NCBI RefSeq assembly: GCF_023053635.1
Contig: NC_086183.1
Location: 28,717,501 to 28,781,500, forward strand
Reading direction: 5' to 3'
Length of the DNA stretch: 64,000 nt
Origin: Elgaria multicarinata webbii
Lineage: Eukaryota > Chordata > Lepidosauria > Squamata > Anguidae
Below the pieces are notes generated by a model. The model ran no database searches. It worked only from the letters and a program-made list of their open reading frames with translations, and was not told where the DNA came from. This document shows positions 33,394-42,959 of this stretch, one piece after another. Position 1 is the stretch's first letter. Each line of letters opens with the position of its first letter. A program made the translations under genes and the position numbers.

Positions 33394-33930
33394 TGTACCC
33401 TTTATAAGTAAGTATCATGAAAGGCTTAGAGGAGGGATGGGAGAAGGTAGAGTAGGATCTACTGGCAGATCTCTGGGCAATTTACAGTGGATTCGCAAGG
33501 TTCTCCAATTTCCAGTTGTTGAACAAAAGGCATTCACCCAATGGGGTTCAGTAGATAATTGTCTGTGAGCCATGAGCTACCATTTTGCATCTGGCTCCTG
33601 TTGGTCAACTTGAAGGTTCTAGTAAAAAAGTAGATCCCACAAGCCTGAAGTCTCCCTCCACTGGCTGAAAGACCTATCAGTCAGCTTTGTTGTCTCTCTT
33701 CAACAAGGACATAAGAGGAACAGGAAACTCCTGACTCCTCCCAGATGCAATGAAGTCCAGTGCCACCTAGTGGCTAAACTATATAATGGCACTATCCGCA
33801 CAGTAACACAGGCCAATGTTATTGCAGATGGGAATGGGATTGAGAGTGTGTGTGAGTCACGGCTTTCATTCCACAGACCACTTAATGAAGCCATCTTTAA
33901 AGTGAGATTTGACCTTCTCAGCTCACACTC
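33394..33930 (+). other. Unit 4 intron 2, unassigned part
   Basis: Nothing recognised. The MITE at 33934 follows. Confidence 0.3.
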
Positions 33931-33933
33931 TTA

Positions 33934-34376
33934 GGCCTCAGCTAGACCAGGGTTTTTTACGGTGACAATCTCGTGATTTTATGATTGTGAGATTGTCGCC
34001 CTGGTCTACATGTGACGCGCGACATCGCGCCCGCCATTTTGGGTTTTTTTGGTTAAAGCAGACGGAGCGCACAAGTGCTCGTGTGAAAAATGGTGAGCTT
34101 TTTCTTTAAAAATTACTTTCCCCATTCCCCCACCCCACCCTAGATGGGCACAGAGCTCCTGAAGAGCTCTGTGCCCTGTGCGCAGTTCCTGGCTACTCGC
34201 GGTTACTCACGAGGAGCCGGGACAAACTGCGGTGCCCGCCCACACGTTCTGCAGTCTCAGGATCAGCCTGAGACCATGGAAAAAGCAGGCTAGAAGTGTA
34301 TGGTGAGATCCCAGGGAAATGGAGGGGTGATCCCACAGGGGTGATCCCTGGGATATCGCCCTATCTAGCTATGGCC
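33934..34376. mobile_element. PIF/Harbinger-like MITE with TTA target duplication
   Basis: Ends GGCCTCAGCTAGACC and GATAGGG/CTAGCTATGGCC-like right arm; TTA on both sides (33931-33933, 34377-34379). Inner inverted segments include CAATCTCGTGAT and GTGATCCC text. The 3-bp TTA duplication is typical of PIF/Harbinger. Confidence 0.65.
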
Positions 34377-34630
34377 TTAGTCTTGATACTGTGCCAGGTC
34401 ACAAGCAAATGAGGAACCTTCACAGTGAGAGGCTGTTGAGAGAAACGGGGATGAGAAGAAAAAATGATCTTGTTATTCCTGGATACCAGACTGTGCCAAT
34501 TCAACTGGTAGATTTGCGTGTCCAGGGATATTGGGGAGGACAGAGATGCCTGATGGACCTGAGAAAGGCCACAGCAAGGCATCAGGGTCCCACTTCCCAG
34601 TTCTCATGTGCTCTTTCCTTGTGTCTTCAG

Positions 34631-34763
34631 GAGAAAGCAGAACAGCACCCCAAAAGTATGTTCTAAGTGCAAAAGCCGTTGCAGAGACTGTGATTTGCTG
34701 TCTTTTCATGGTGATGATCTTCATAAGCCTGCTTGTTTACCTGACCTTGAGAACCACTGAAAG
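34631..34763 (+). CDS. Unit 4: transmembrane exon
   Basis: Acceptor TGTGTCTTCAG, donor GTAACA; phase 1 in, phase 2 out, 133 bp as in units 1 and 2. It codes ESRTAPQKYVLSAKAVAE, the helix TVICCLFMVMIFISLLVYL and TLRTTE. Two adjacent cysteines sit at the outer end of the helix. Confidence 0.78.
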
Positions 34764-35029
34764 GTAACATCCATTAATTTATCATTGAGGGGGAGGTCAC
34801 ATATGTGTGCTATATAAACTGTGTGCTGTGTGAGTCAGATAGGGATATAAACAGGATTTTAGGATTGACAACTGAGAGAGAGAAGGAGAGAGAGAGGGAG
34901 GGAGGGAAGGAGGTCTGTGGTGATTGATTGAGAGTGTGATCTAGAATATTGTGTAATAAAGAACATATATTGATAGAGTCATTAAGAAATTACTTGTTTA
35001 TTATTCAACAACTTATCACTTTAATTAAT

Positions 35030-35372
35030 GACATGATAGCACTCTTCAAATACTTAAAAGGTTGTCACACAGAGGAGGGCCAGGATCATTTCTCGATCCT
35101 CCCAGAGTGCAGGACACGGAATAATGGACTCAAGTTAAAGGAAGCCAGATTCCGGCTGGACATCAGAAAAAACGTCCTGACTGATAGAGCAGTACGACAA
35201 TGGAACCAGTTACCTAGGGAGGTTGTGGGCTCTCCCACACTAGAGGCACTCAAGAGGCAGCTGGACAACCATCTGTCAGGGATGCTTTAGGGTGGATTCC
35301 TGCATTGAGCAGGGGGTTGGACTCGATGGCCTTGTAGGCCCCTTCCAACTCTACTATTCTATGATTCTATGA
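35030..35372 (+). mobile_element. CR1-type LINE 3' end
   Basis: Codes [29 protein letters not shown] and RQLDNHLSGML; ends in ATTCTATGATTCTATGA. Confidence 0.88.
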
Positions 35373-35520
35373 TAAAGATTTCTTTATTTATAAAATCCTA
35401 TGCCCTCTGCTCTTGGCTACATAAGAGGGTGATAATAAAGGGAACAGGGTTGGACCTCAGCCTTAAGGATCCTGTTGGCACTGAAACCCAGCGTGTGAGA
35501 GAAAGTGGTTCCTGATAGTC

Positions 35521-35647
35521 CTGCCTTCCTCAACCTGGGGCACTCCAGATGTGTTGGACTACAACTCCCAGAATGCCCCAGCCTGGCTGGGGCATTCTGG
35601 GAGATGCAGTCCAACACATCTGGAGCGCCCCAGGTTGAGGAAGGCTG
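35521..35647. mobile_element. Foldback hAT-type MITE, copy 3
   Basis: Same palindrome as at 6013 (CTGCCTTCCTCAACC to GGTTGAGGAAGGCTG). The flanking 8-mers TGATAGTC and TGCTAGGG are only partly alike, so this copy is older or has changed flanks. Confidence 0.82.
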
Positions 35648-35888
35648 TGCTAGGGTGAGAAAAGCCTTAGAGAAGGGGGATTCTCACTAAGAGAAGTCAG
35701 GAATGCCCCGATGTATGTTAGCACTGTCATAATGAGCTCCTGCACTAAGAAATGCACTGCTACGTCACTGCTAACAAGGCATCTGCAAAAGGGAAAAACA
35801 AGAGCAAAACAGGTTCATTGGGTGACAGATTGGGAAGCCAAGACAACCTTCTCACTCCAGAACTCTTTATTCCCCCCTTCTTTCTTAG

Positions 35889-35930
35889 AAATGTCGATCA
35901 TTCTTCAATGTTGACTCTGAGCTGATTCAA
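35889..35930 (+). CDS. Unit 4: short terminal coding exon
   Basis: Acceptor TTTCTTAG, donor GTAAGT. Joined in phase 2 to the transmembrane exon it codes R-NVDHSSMLTLS and TGA at 35923-35925. The tail is thus very short and has no tyrosine. The 3' UTR continues in the exon at 36209. An alternative end is the basic exon at 38856, which has the same entry phase. Confidence 0.55.
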
Positions 35931-36208
35931 GTAAGTACCAGGCCTACAGCAAGATGGACCTTGAATGCTTTTAATCTCCTAGAACTCATTTGTTGATATG
36001 GATCACCATAGCTGCCTACAATGTAGGACTCTTCTGGTGGTGAGGGGCTATGAAGACTCTCATGATGAGCGCCTGGACTTCAAAATTTACTGCTATGCCA
36101 TTGGTTAGAAAAGTAGCCATGTCTAGGCCTTTGGAGATATTGCTAGTAGGATGTGGGTGCTTCCAGTTCTGGTTTCTAAGCTCTGATTCTTAACCGGCTC
36201 TTTTCCAG

Positions 36209-36425
36209 GTCCAAAAAAGAAGATGGAATCCTTGTTGTCTAGAATATAGTCAACAATGAAGTCCAGAAGAGCCTCAACCAGCTCCATGGATGCTGTGATG
36301 TCACACACTTCCCAAAGAGGGGCGCTGCCTACTTGGAAATTAAGTAGACCCATCCAGACACCCAGCGGCAAAAGAAACCACCAGATACGCTGATCAAAAT
36401 AAAGGCCTCCAGTATCCACTTCTGA
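36209..36425 (+). other. Unit 4: last exon / 3' UTR with poly(A) signal
   Basis: CTTTTCCAG precedes 36209. CTTGTTGTCTAGAATATAGT and GAAGTCCAGAAGAGCCTC correspond to the conserved 3' exon of the other units. AATAAA lies at 36398-36403. Confidence 0.6.
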
Positions 36426-36741
36426 CTGCATCCAGTTGGGATGGGCCAACCATCTCCAATCTGGGATCCTTCATATGTTTTTGACTTCCTCCCATCAGCT
36501 CTGGCCAGCATCCCCAAGGGGCAGGAATACTGGGAGTCGTGGTCCAGAATATCTGGAAGCCACCAAGTTGAGGTAGGCTGGGATGGACAGTGCTGGGTCA
36601 ATATTTTGGGGAACGCTTAAACAAGCAGGCCATTTCCTGAGTGAATCCACCTCTACTACATTTCTGTTGCTTCCCCTTCACTTGCCCTCTCCCCAATGGG
36701 CCCGATCCACCAGGAACTGTGGGCAAGGCGAATACTGGCTC

Positions 36742-36791
36742 ATGATCTTTCTCCTGCCTTCTGTCACTGCTCTGTTGTTTGGACAGGACAG
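36742..36791 (+). CDS. Possible small exon with hydrophobic peptide
   Basis: ATG at 36742 opens MIFLLPSVTALLFGQD and a donor GTGAGC follows 36791 in phase 2. It could be a leader or part of a membrane exon of a lost fifth copy, since the basic tail exon at 38856 accepts phase 2. No partner V exon is seen nearby. Confidence 0.2.
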
Positions 36792-36799
36792 GTGAGCAG

Positions 36800-37340
36800 A
36801 TGAATTAATAGTGTGTGTTCACAAGCAAGCCTAACCCCACTTTCCATACCAACAAATCTGTGGGTGTTCATATTGTAGTGGAATGGGGAAGGGAGAATAA
36901 TCTTACCCCACAAAATAGCATGGTTTCCCCAAATTTGCTACCTGATTAGGTCTCCTCTATTGTGCCACTATTTTGCTATTAAAAATAAAAAAGACAAAAA
37001 AGACAAAATCATTAAATAAAGCCTCCCCCCCTACTTTCCCAGAGAAACAGAAACTGACACTGGGATCCTGTAAGAGTAGCTATTCAAGGGGCAACAAATA
37101 ATTTATTCCTTACTAATCCCCAACCCGCAAGCAACAGGAAACAATAAAATCACCAAGATTTGCAAAGGGGGATTCTGCGGACTTGTAGACCATTATTTCA
37201 CTTTTTGAGGAGGTATTTTGTGCAAATTTTGTTTTTAAATATGAGTGTGTCAACATCCCTTTTGTTATCTCCAGGTTATGACGGCTAGGTGCTGTCACAG
37301 TTTAAGTCTAGTGAGAAGCAGATGCAAGTAGCGCAGATAA
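36800..37340. other. Unassigned intergenic stretch
   Basis: No gene or named repeat recognised. Confidence 0.3.
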
Positions 37341-37365
37341 GAGAATGTAAATGAAATCCATCATT

Positions 37366-37849
37366 TCTATATCATTTTTCATTAATCACCCCAAGGCAGT
37401 GTACAAAGAAAAAGAAGACAATATAAATATGTAAAGACTCTAAAACATGCAAGACTGAAGTAATAAAACAAATCATTAAAAGAAGAAAATAGAGCCAAGG
37501 TCTAGGACAACATAAAATCAAATACCAACCACTGGAATTAAATACCAGCAAAGGCTTGGGTGCAAAAATTGAGTGTTTGAGAGGCACCGAAAGATCATAA
37601 ACGTCAGCACCTGCCAGAGTTCAAGTGGAAGGCCATTCCACCGGGGAGGGGGATGCCACCACAAAGAAGTCCCATTTTCTGGTTGACACCAAGTGCACCT
37701 CTCCAAACTCTGACACAACCAGGAGGGCCTCTCCAGCCAATAGGAGTGATCTAGAAGAATACCAAGGAAGAATGTACTCCTCTAGGTAACTTGGCCCTAT
37801 ACAGTTCAGGGCCTTACAGATCAAAACCAAAACTGTGAACCTGGCCTGG

Positions 37850-37909
<60 letters not shown>
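37366..37909 (-). mobile_element. LINE 3' region with (AAT)n array
   Basis: The 3' tail CATTTCTATATCATTTTTCA is followed by text coding, on the minus strand, VLICKALNCIGPSYLEEYI, a LINE ORF2 segment. An AAT array (37850-37909) interrupts or abuts it. Confidence 0.65.
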
Positions 37910-38190
37910 TAACCAGTAGCCACTGCTACTCCTTTAGGTGTGGTGTTATATGCATACGAAATATATCTTCCCTACTACTTACACTACATTCAATTATGTA
38001 AGGTATATCTAATCCATGTTAAATTAGGAATGGCTTTTTCTAAGGCCAGGTTGAATATTTTATCCCTTGCAGAGTGGAAGAACTGAATTAAGGGTTGCCT
38101 AGAAGAAGCTGAATCCATTACTGTAATTCTCTGCTCGCTGAAGATCTTGTTCACCTGTAAAAGAGAGACAGGCATATGCGTGGGAAATGA

Positions 38191-38390
38191 GTCTCCAAGC
38201 AGGACTTCATTTGATGTATTTTCAAGGCTGGAACTCAGCCCTAGAATTAGAGGCTTCCTCTGGACATGTGCAGAGTGTATTTGTCTCCAAGAAGGACTTC
38301 ATTTGAGCCAGGATCCGTCCTAGGATGTATTTTCAAGGCTGGAACTCAGCCCTAGAATTAGAGGCTTCCTCTGGGCATGTGCAGAGTGAC
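38191..38390. repeat. Tandem duplication of about 0.1 kb
   Basis: GTCTCCAAGCAGGACTTCAT and GGCTGGAACTCAGCCCTAGA occur twice, the second copy 92 to 111 bases later with an extra insertion of about 19 bases. Confidence 0.85.
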
Positions 38391-38501
38391 GCATGTAGGG
38401 CAGGGCTTCAGGGTAAAGCTCCAGAGATCTATGCAGCAGAGCCTCCAAATGCAGTAGGGCTTGCTAACAACATTTTAAAAGCAGTGAAGTAATACACATG
38501 A

Positions 38502-38679
38502 CAGTGGAGGCTACTGGCTCCAAATTCAGTGGGGTTGTGAGTCCATTCTGGGTTTCTGTCAGAGCGAGCCAGAACTCTGAAGGAGGTATCCAAGGTGCTG
38601 AACATATTTTGTTGATAAGGTTCAGCACCTTGGACAGCTGCTTTAGAATTAATAGCTCCGGTGCCACGAGCCTCCACTG
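38502..38679. mobile_element. hAT-like MITE of the CAGTGG family with 8-bp duplication
   Basis: Starts CAGTGGAGGCTACTGGCT, ends GCCTCCACTG; flanks ACACATGA (38494-38501) and GCACATGA (38680-38687) agree at 7 of 8 bases. The interior is shortened compared with 15249. Confidence 0.72.
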
Positions 38680-38855
38680 GCACATGACCATGCCTAAAGG
38701 TGTTTGTGTGTAAGAGCATTAAGAGCTTCGGTGTCTAAACATGATCACCGCTGCAGTGATGCTCAGTTTTAGGCCAGAAGGCCTAATAGAACAAATGGTC
38801 TTCCCAGTAAGCAAACTGGGGGCCCTGCTCTTGTTTTATTCTGTTTCCTTTTCAG

Positions 38856-38919
38856 AAACAAGAGTCCTGGTACAAAGAAGGGTCCAAAAAAGAAGAGGTC
38901 TTACTTCTCCAGCTCTTGA
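38856..38919 (+). CDS. Basic tail exon, + strand (relative of 5828-5947)
   Basis: Acceptor TTTCCTTTTCAG precedes 38856. Entered in phase 2 it codes (R)NKSPGTKKGPKKKRSYFSSS and TGA at 38917-38919. The GTKxGPK pattern matches the unit 1 tail exon (SGTKRKSGRKGPK). It could be an alternative end for unit 4 or the last relic of a fifth unit. Its last 19 bases overlap the - strand coding exon that follows. Confidence 0.45.
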
Positions 38920-38948
38920 TACAGAGACTCATCTCCATACTGCAGCTC
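38901..38948 (-). CDS. CEACAM-like receptor (-): last coding exon, second tyrosine motif
   Basis: On the minus strand CTTTCTCTCCAG precedes the exon, which codes ELQYGDESLYQELEK and TAA (plus 38901-38903). Joined in phase 0 to the preceding exon it completes ITYQEL and adds SLYQEL. Both fit the ITIM pattern. The spacing YQEL-x7-YQEL fits an ITAM. CEACAM ITAMs of mammals such as CEACAM3 are also split between exons in the first YxxL. Confidence 0.75.
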   Translation of the reverse strand, partial: ELQYGDESLYQELEK

Positions 38949-39278
38949 CTGGAGAGAAAGCAGAGAGAGAAATTTGTGGGAAGCTGAAATCCATAAAACT
39001 CGTCCCAAGAATGACCTGGTTCTTTAGGGCTTAGCATAGAACAGCAATCCGTTCACCTGTCCCTCTTTATCAGGAGCAGGCAGCTCACTCCTATAAGAAG
39101 CTGCCTGATAATGAGTGAGACCCTTGGCCTGAAATTTGGGGCAGCCCTGCCCCCAGCAAAGTCCCCACGTTTAAGGAACTGACACGCAGCTTGGCTCGCT
39201 AATCGAAGCCAAGCCACGTCCATCGTGGGAATCCATCAGGCCCCAAAAGGGATGGATTTTTCCACAATGGACATTTAC

Positions 39279-39320
39279 CTGGTATGTGATGCTGGAGTCG
39301 TCGGGATTCTCAGGCTTGCT
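39279..39320 (-). CDS. CEACAM-like receptor (-): tail exon with first half of the tyrosine pair
   Basis: The acceptor CCTTTTTTCAG and donor GTAAAT bound 42 bp in phase 0: SKPENPDDSSITYQ. The acidic stretch before the tyrosine is usual for phosphorylated ITIM/ITAM segments. The join gives ITYQ-EL with the next exon. Confidence 0.75.
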
Positions 39321-39329
39321 CTGAAAAAA

Positions 39330-39800
39330 GGGGGAAACAGAATAGAGCAATTATATGCAGGGTCGTGTATGCTGTACACTTCAAAAATAAAAAAATAAAG
39401 TCCAAATGTGTTCATTGAGAAAAACGATCTGGATAGGACCACAGCCTCCCTCCAGAGACCTTACTTTGGGCAGGTGAATGCAGAGGCAGTGGTTGTGAGC
39501 AGAAGATGCTCTCTGCACTTCTGGGGAGACTGAGAAGGAGGCCATTTTCTGTTAAGGGTAATCTGTAAGAGCTACATCTGACAGGTGGGCATGGCTGAAT
39601 CTGGTGGTGGGTGGGGCCATAGCCCAAAGTGGGTGGAGCCATCCCTTTCCTTGTGCTCTCTCTCTCTCTCTTTCCGCAATCTCTTTCTCTCCCCATCTCT
39701 CCCTCTTCCTCCCTGTCCGTCATTCTCACCAGAGGTGTGAACTAATTACTCTCAGAGAGCTATTAAAGTTAGGCCATGGGCTGCAATGGGTTGGCCCATG
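39330..39800. other. Intron of the - strand gene
   Basis: CT-rich stretch near 39655-39715; no exon or named repeat seen. Confidence 0.3.
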
Positions 39801-39822
39801 GGCCATATGCTGTCCTAGAGAC

Positions 39823-40457
39823 TAGGGGTGTGCACGGACCCCCCACTCCGCTTCACTTTCAGATCTGCCATTTTTGGATCGGGCCGCTCCGCCCCGCCCC
39901 CATTCCGCCTGTGCCCACTCCGCTCCGCTCGGAGCTCCGGATCCGGATCGGAGCTCCGTTCCCCCCCCCCATAGGGGAGGTTACCGGGCCCTGCCGCCAT
40001 CGCCGCCCATGCGGCGACGGCGGCAGAGCCCGGTAAGGGACCAAGGGAGAGGGGAACTTTACCTGCCTCCGTCAGCGGTCCGTCGCCATCTTCAATTGAG
40101 CCCGCGGTTCCACCAGGAAGTCTGGGCCGCAAGCGGCCCAGACTTCCTGCTGGAACCACGGGCTCAATTGAAGACACTGACGGACCACGGATGGAGGCAG
40201 GTAAGGGAGAGGAGGGCGGGGGGGGATTACCGGGCCCTGCCGCCGTCGCCGCATGGGCGACAGCGGCAGGGCCTGGTAAACCCCACTTACCTTTCCGGCG
40301 GAGCTCCGGATCGAGGCGAAGGATCCGCCTTCACCTCGATCTTCTTCGCCACGCTCCGCCAGCCCCCCAATCCTCTTCGCCTCCGCCTTAAGGGCAGGCG
40401 AAGCCCCCCGCTCCGCTCCTGCATCTACGGTCCGATTAGAAGCGGAGCACATCCCTA
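39823..40457. mobile_element. Non-autonomous hAT-type element (635 bp) with intact 8-bp duplication
   Basis: Ends TAGGGGTGTGC and GCACATCCCTA. The 8-bp repeat CTAGAGAC lies on both sides (39815-39822 and 40458-40465). The interior is GC-rich with nested hairpins: CTGCCGCCATCGCCGCC against GGCGACGGCGGCAG, and CAATTGAGCCCGCGGTTCC against GGAACCACGGGCTCAATTG. It is inverted relative to the relative at 9323. The open frames across it are not genes. Confidence 0.9.
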
Positions 40458-40615
40458 CTAGAGACCCTGGTTGCTCACCCCTGATGTAGTTTCTAATCCT
40501 TCTGAGCGTGGCCCACAGGACTGGCATCCTAAAGCACAAAACGTGTCACTGTTGGCACTAGAAAAATGTGGAATGCTGAGAAAGGAAACCATATGCAATT
40601 GCAGGAATTACTCAC

Positions 40616-40710
40616 TGAGGACCCCGCTGATTGGGCTGGGGGCAACTCCACATACAAGGATGGGATTGACATTGGCGGTGGTGGCGGCTTCTTCCTCCAA
40701 GCACGGGCAC
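40616..40710 (-). CDS. CEACAM-like receptor (-): first cytoplasmic exon with SLYVEL
   Basis: Acceptor TTATGCCCAG and donor GTGAGT. Entered in phase 1 it codes (C)ARAWRKKPPPPPMSIP, then SLYVEL and PPAQSAGSS, leaving in phase 0. ARAWRKK is the basic stop after the membrane helix. PPPPP could bind SH3 or WW domains. SLYVEL fits the ITIM pattern S/I/V/L-x-Y-x-x-L. Confidence 0.72.
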
Positions 40711-41431
40711 CTGGGCATAAGGTAAGCACTGGGGGGAATCACATCTTTTGACAAATTGAAGTAAGATCCAACAATCAACCTGGTCAACTTCTGGGCATGG
40801 AATGGGAGTTGGTGGGGGGGCCTCTTGTCCTTTGCTTCAGGCAGCGAACTGCCTTGGTCCAGCCACAAAGCTTCCTCCTGTGATGCTTCCAAACACAGGA
40901 ACCCACTCCCTTTGGAGTTGTGACCGGTCCCCACCTTCTCTGTGGTCAGGAAAGGGGTTCGGAGGCTCAAATTTTAAGGCTCAGATTGGCAGTTGGATCT
41001 TACTTTACCACTGGCTTCCTCTACTGCACTAAAGGGAAGCAAGTAGCTTAGGCAGGACAGGCTCTGGAGTACCCATACAGCTCTGTCCTCCACTCCTGGA
41101 CATAGAATCACAGAATAGTAGAGTTGGAAGGGGCCTATAAGGTACGCACACATTCACATTTTTTTTCAAGCCAGTTCCCTGAATAAATCATTTTTGTGCA
41201 CATTTTTGTGTGTTTCAAATCCACACATTTTTGTGCGTATCTTTTAAGATGCATGTATTTTTGGTATGTATTTATTGGGACAGGGAGGAGTCAAACCACT
41301 GTGCAAACTTCAGAAACCTATGTATTTCAGTGGCAAACTGTGTTCCAGTTTGTGTGGGTTTGGAAAGCCCACACTGAAATGCAAAACAAACCAGTTCCTC
41401 ACCCCTCGTCACCGTTCCCTGCCCAGGAATT

Positions 41432-41860
41432 TATTTATTTATTTCTTTATTAAATTTATATACCGCCCCATAGCCAAAGCTCTCTGGGCAGTTTACAAAA
41501 GTTAAAAACAGTGAACATTAAAAAGTATACAAATTTAAAACCATCAAAAATATAAAAACAACAGTGTAAAGCAGTATCCATTTTAAACAACAACAGTTCT
41601 GGGGTCCATTAAAAAACCCCACAAACTTAGCATATGTTGTTAAATGCTATTAAATGCCTGGGAGAAGAGACAGGTCTTGACCTGGTGCCGAAAAGATAAC
41701 AATGTTGGCACCAGGCGAGCCTCATCGGGGAGATCATTTCAGAATTGGGGGGCCACCACCGAAAAGGCCCTCTCCCTTGTTGCCATCCTCTGAGCTTCCC
41801 TCGGAGGAGGCACTTGGAGGAGGACCTTAGATGTTGTGCGCAGTGTATGGGTTGGTTCAT
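41432..41860 (-). mobile_element. L2-like LINE 3' region
   Basis: TTTATTTATTTATTTCTTTA and TACCGCCCCATAGCCAAAGC at the 3' end, then minus-strand text coding the ARLVPTL/WN region. A 42-bp CR1 end (ATAGAATCACAGAATAGTAG) lies nearby at 41101-41142. Confidence 0.7.
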
Positions 41861-41902
41861 GTCGGAATTCCACTGGTCTATGCCTAATAAGATACTACTC
41901 AC

Positions 41903-42004
41903 AGAAATAGCACAGCAGGGTAACAATCAAAATTATTCCAGCCACCAAGCCAATCACGATACCAGCAATGACTTTCCTAGGAAGCATCAAATGAGTCGAA
42001 GTTT
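41903..42004 (-). CDS. CEACAM-like receptor (-): transmembrane exon
   Basis: Acceptor CTTTCTGTTCCAG, donor GTGAGT; phase 1 in, phase 1 out, 102 bp. It codes ETSTHLMLPRK, the helix VIAGIVIGLVAGIILIVTLL and CYF. The GIVIG start resembles the mammalian CEACAM1 membrane helix (IVGIVIGVVALVALIAVAL). It joins in frame to the IgC2 exon and to the tail exon. Confidence 0.8.
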
Positions 42005-42047
42005 CTGGAACAGAAAGGCACAATGGTATGAACTTTACCCTCTAGTA

Positions 42048-42177
42048 CAGCCTTTCTCAACCTGGGGCACTCCAGACGTGTTGGACTGCATCTCCCAGAA
42101 TGCCCCAGCCAGCTGGCTGGGGCATTCTGGGAGTTGTAGTCCAACACATCTGGAGCACCCCAGGTTGAGAAAGGCTG
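42048..42177. mobile_element. Foldback hAT-type MITE, copy 4
   Basis: Palindrome CAGCCTTTCTCAACC to GGTTGAGAAAGGCTG with the 8-bp duplication CTCTAGTA (42040-42047, 42178-42185). It lies 44 bases upstream (in gene direction) of the transmembrane exon. Confidence 0.9.
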
Positions 42178-42472
42178 CTCTAGTACATAAGAATAGCGGC
42201 TGATTTGACCCTACATTTAGCTAGCATGTTTTGCCCTGAAAAGAACTGTGGGTTTCATCTTTAGTAAGAGGCCTACGTAGTCTCTGTTACAGCCTCTGCA
42301 GTCCCCTCAAAGAACTCAGGTATTAAAGCTGCAGTCCTGTATGCACATCAACATGGGAAGAAGCCCCCTTGAGAAAACATGGATACGTTCCTAGAGAGGG
42401 GGTATAGGAATGGACTCCCCGAAATTCTGCTGCTTTCATTTCTGTGGCAGGTAAGGCAGTCAAGGACTTTAC

Positions 42473-42742
42473 CTTTTGCTGTTGTGATCTTCACAGTTAC
42501 AGAAGCCGAGTACGTGATGTCGGTTTCAGGGTTGTACACACAGCATTTATACTCCCCTTCACTTCCCCAGGATGTCAAATTAATGGTCAAGTTACTGCTG
42601 GTCACATTCACATTGGTGTTATTGAAAAACCAGCTGTAACGTGGTGCAGGAATCGAGTCAGCGTTGCAGGTGAGAGTCAGAAGGGAACCTAACAGCTGGG
42701 TTATGTTTCCAGGGGGGCTTATTTTGACCGAGTTGGGATCAT
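42473..42742 (-). CDS. CEACAM-like receptor (-): IgC2-type domain exon
   Basis: Acceptor CTGTTGTAG, donor GTAAAG; phase 1 at both ends, 270 bp. It codes DPNSVKISPPGNITQ, LTLTCNAD (strand B Cys), RYSWFFNN, LTINLTSWGSEGEYKCC (strand F Cys) and YSASVTVKITTAK. The canonical Cys-Trp-Cys pattern is kept, and many NxS/T sites are present. The pattern YSWFxN and the EGxYxC turn fit CEACAM A- and B-type domains. Confidence 0.82.
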
Positions 42743-42959
42743 CTACAACAGAAAAAAAAAATGTTGAGAGAAGGAAGAGAAATCAAAGCGAAAATCAGGA
42801 AGGACAGCGTTTCAGTATGGGGGTGGGGGAACTATTGCTTTTTATTGATTTTCACAACGTTTGTATCCTGCCTTTCTTCCATCATGGAAGTGAAAATTCA
42901 ATTCCCAACATGATGTTCTCTTCCAAATTCTGGAACATTCTAGGGGAATGTCTTTGATG

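Noticed and set aside
37990-38175. Minus-strand frame after an acceptor-like TCTCTTTTACAG, as a further exon of the CEACAM-like gene
   Set aside because: The CEACAM frame already stops at 38901 and the peptide resembles nothing. A 3' UTR exon remains possible but cannot be supported.
39823-40457. Long open frames on both strands at 39874-40539
   Set aside because: They lie in a GC-rich non-autonomous hAT element full of hairpins and match no protein.
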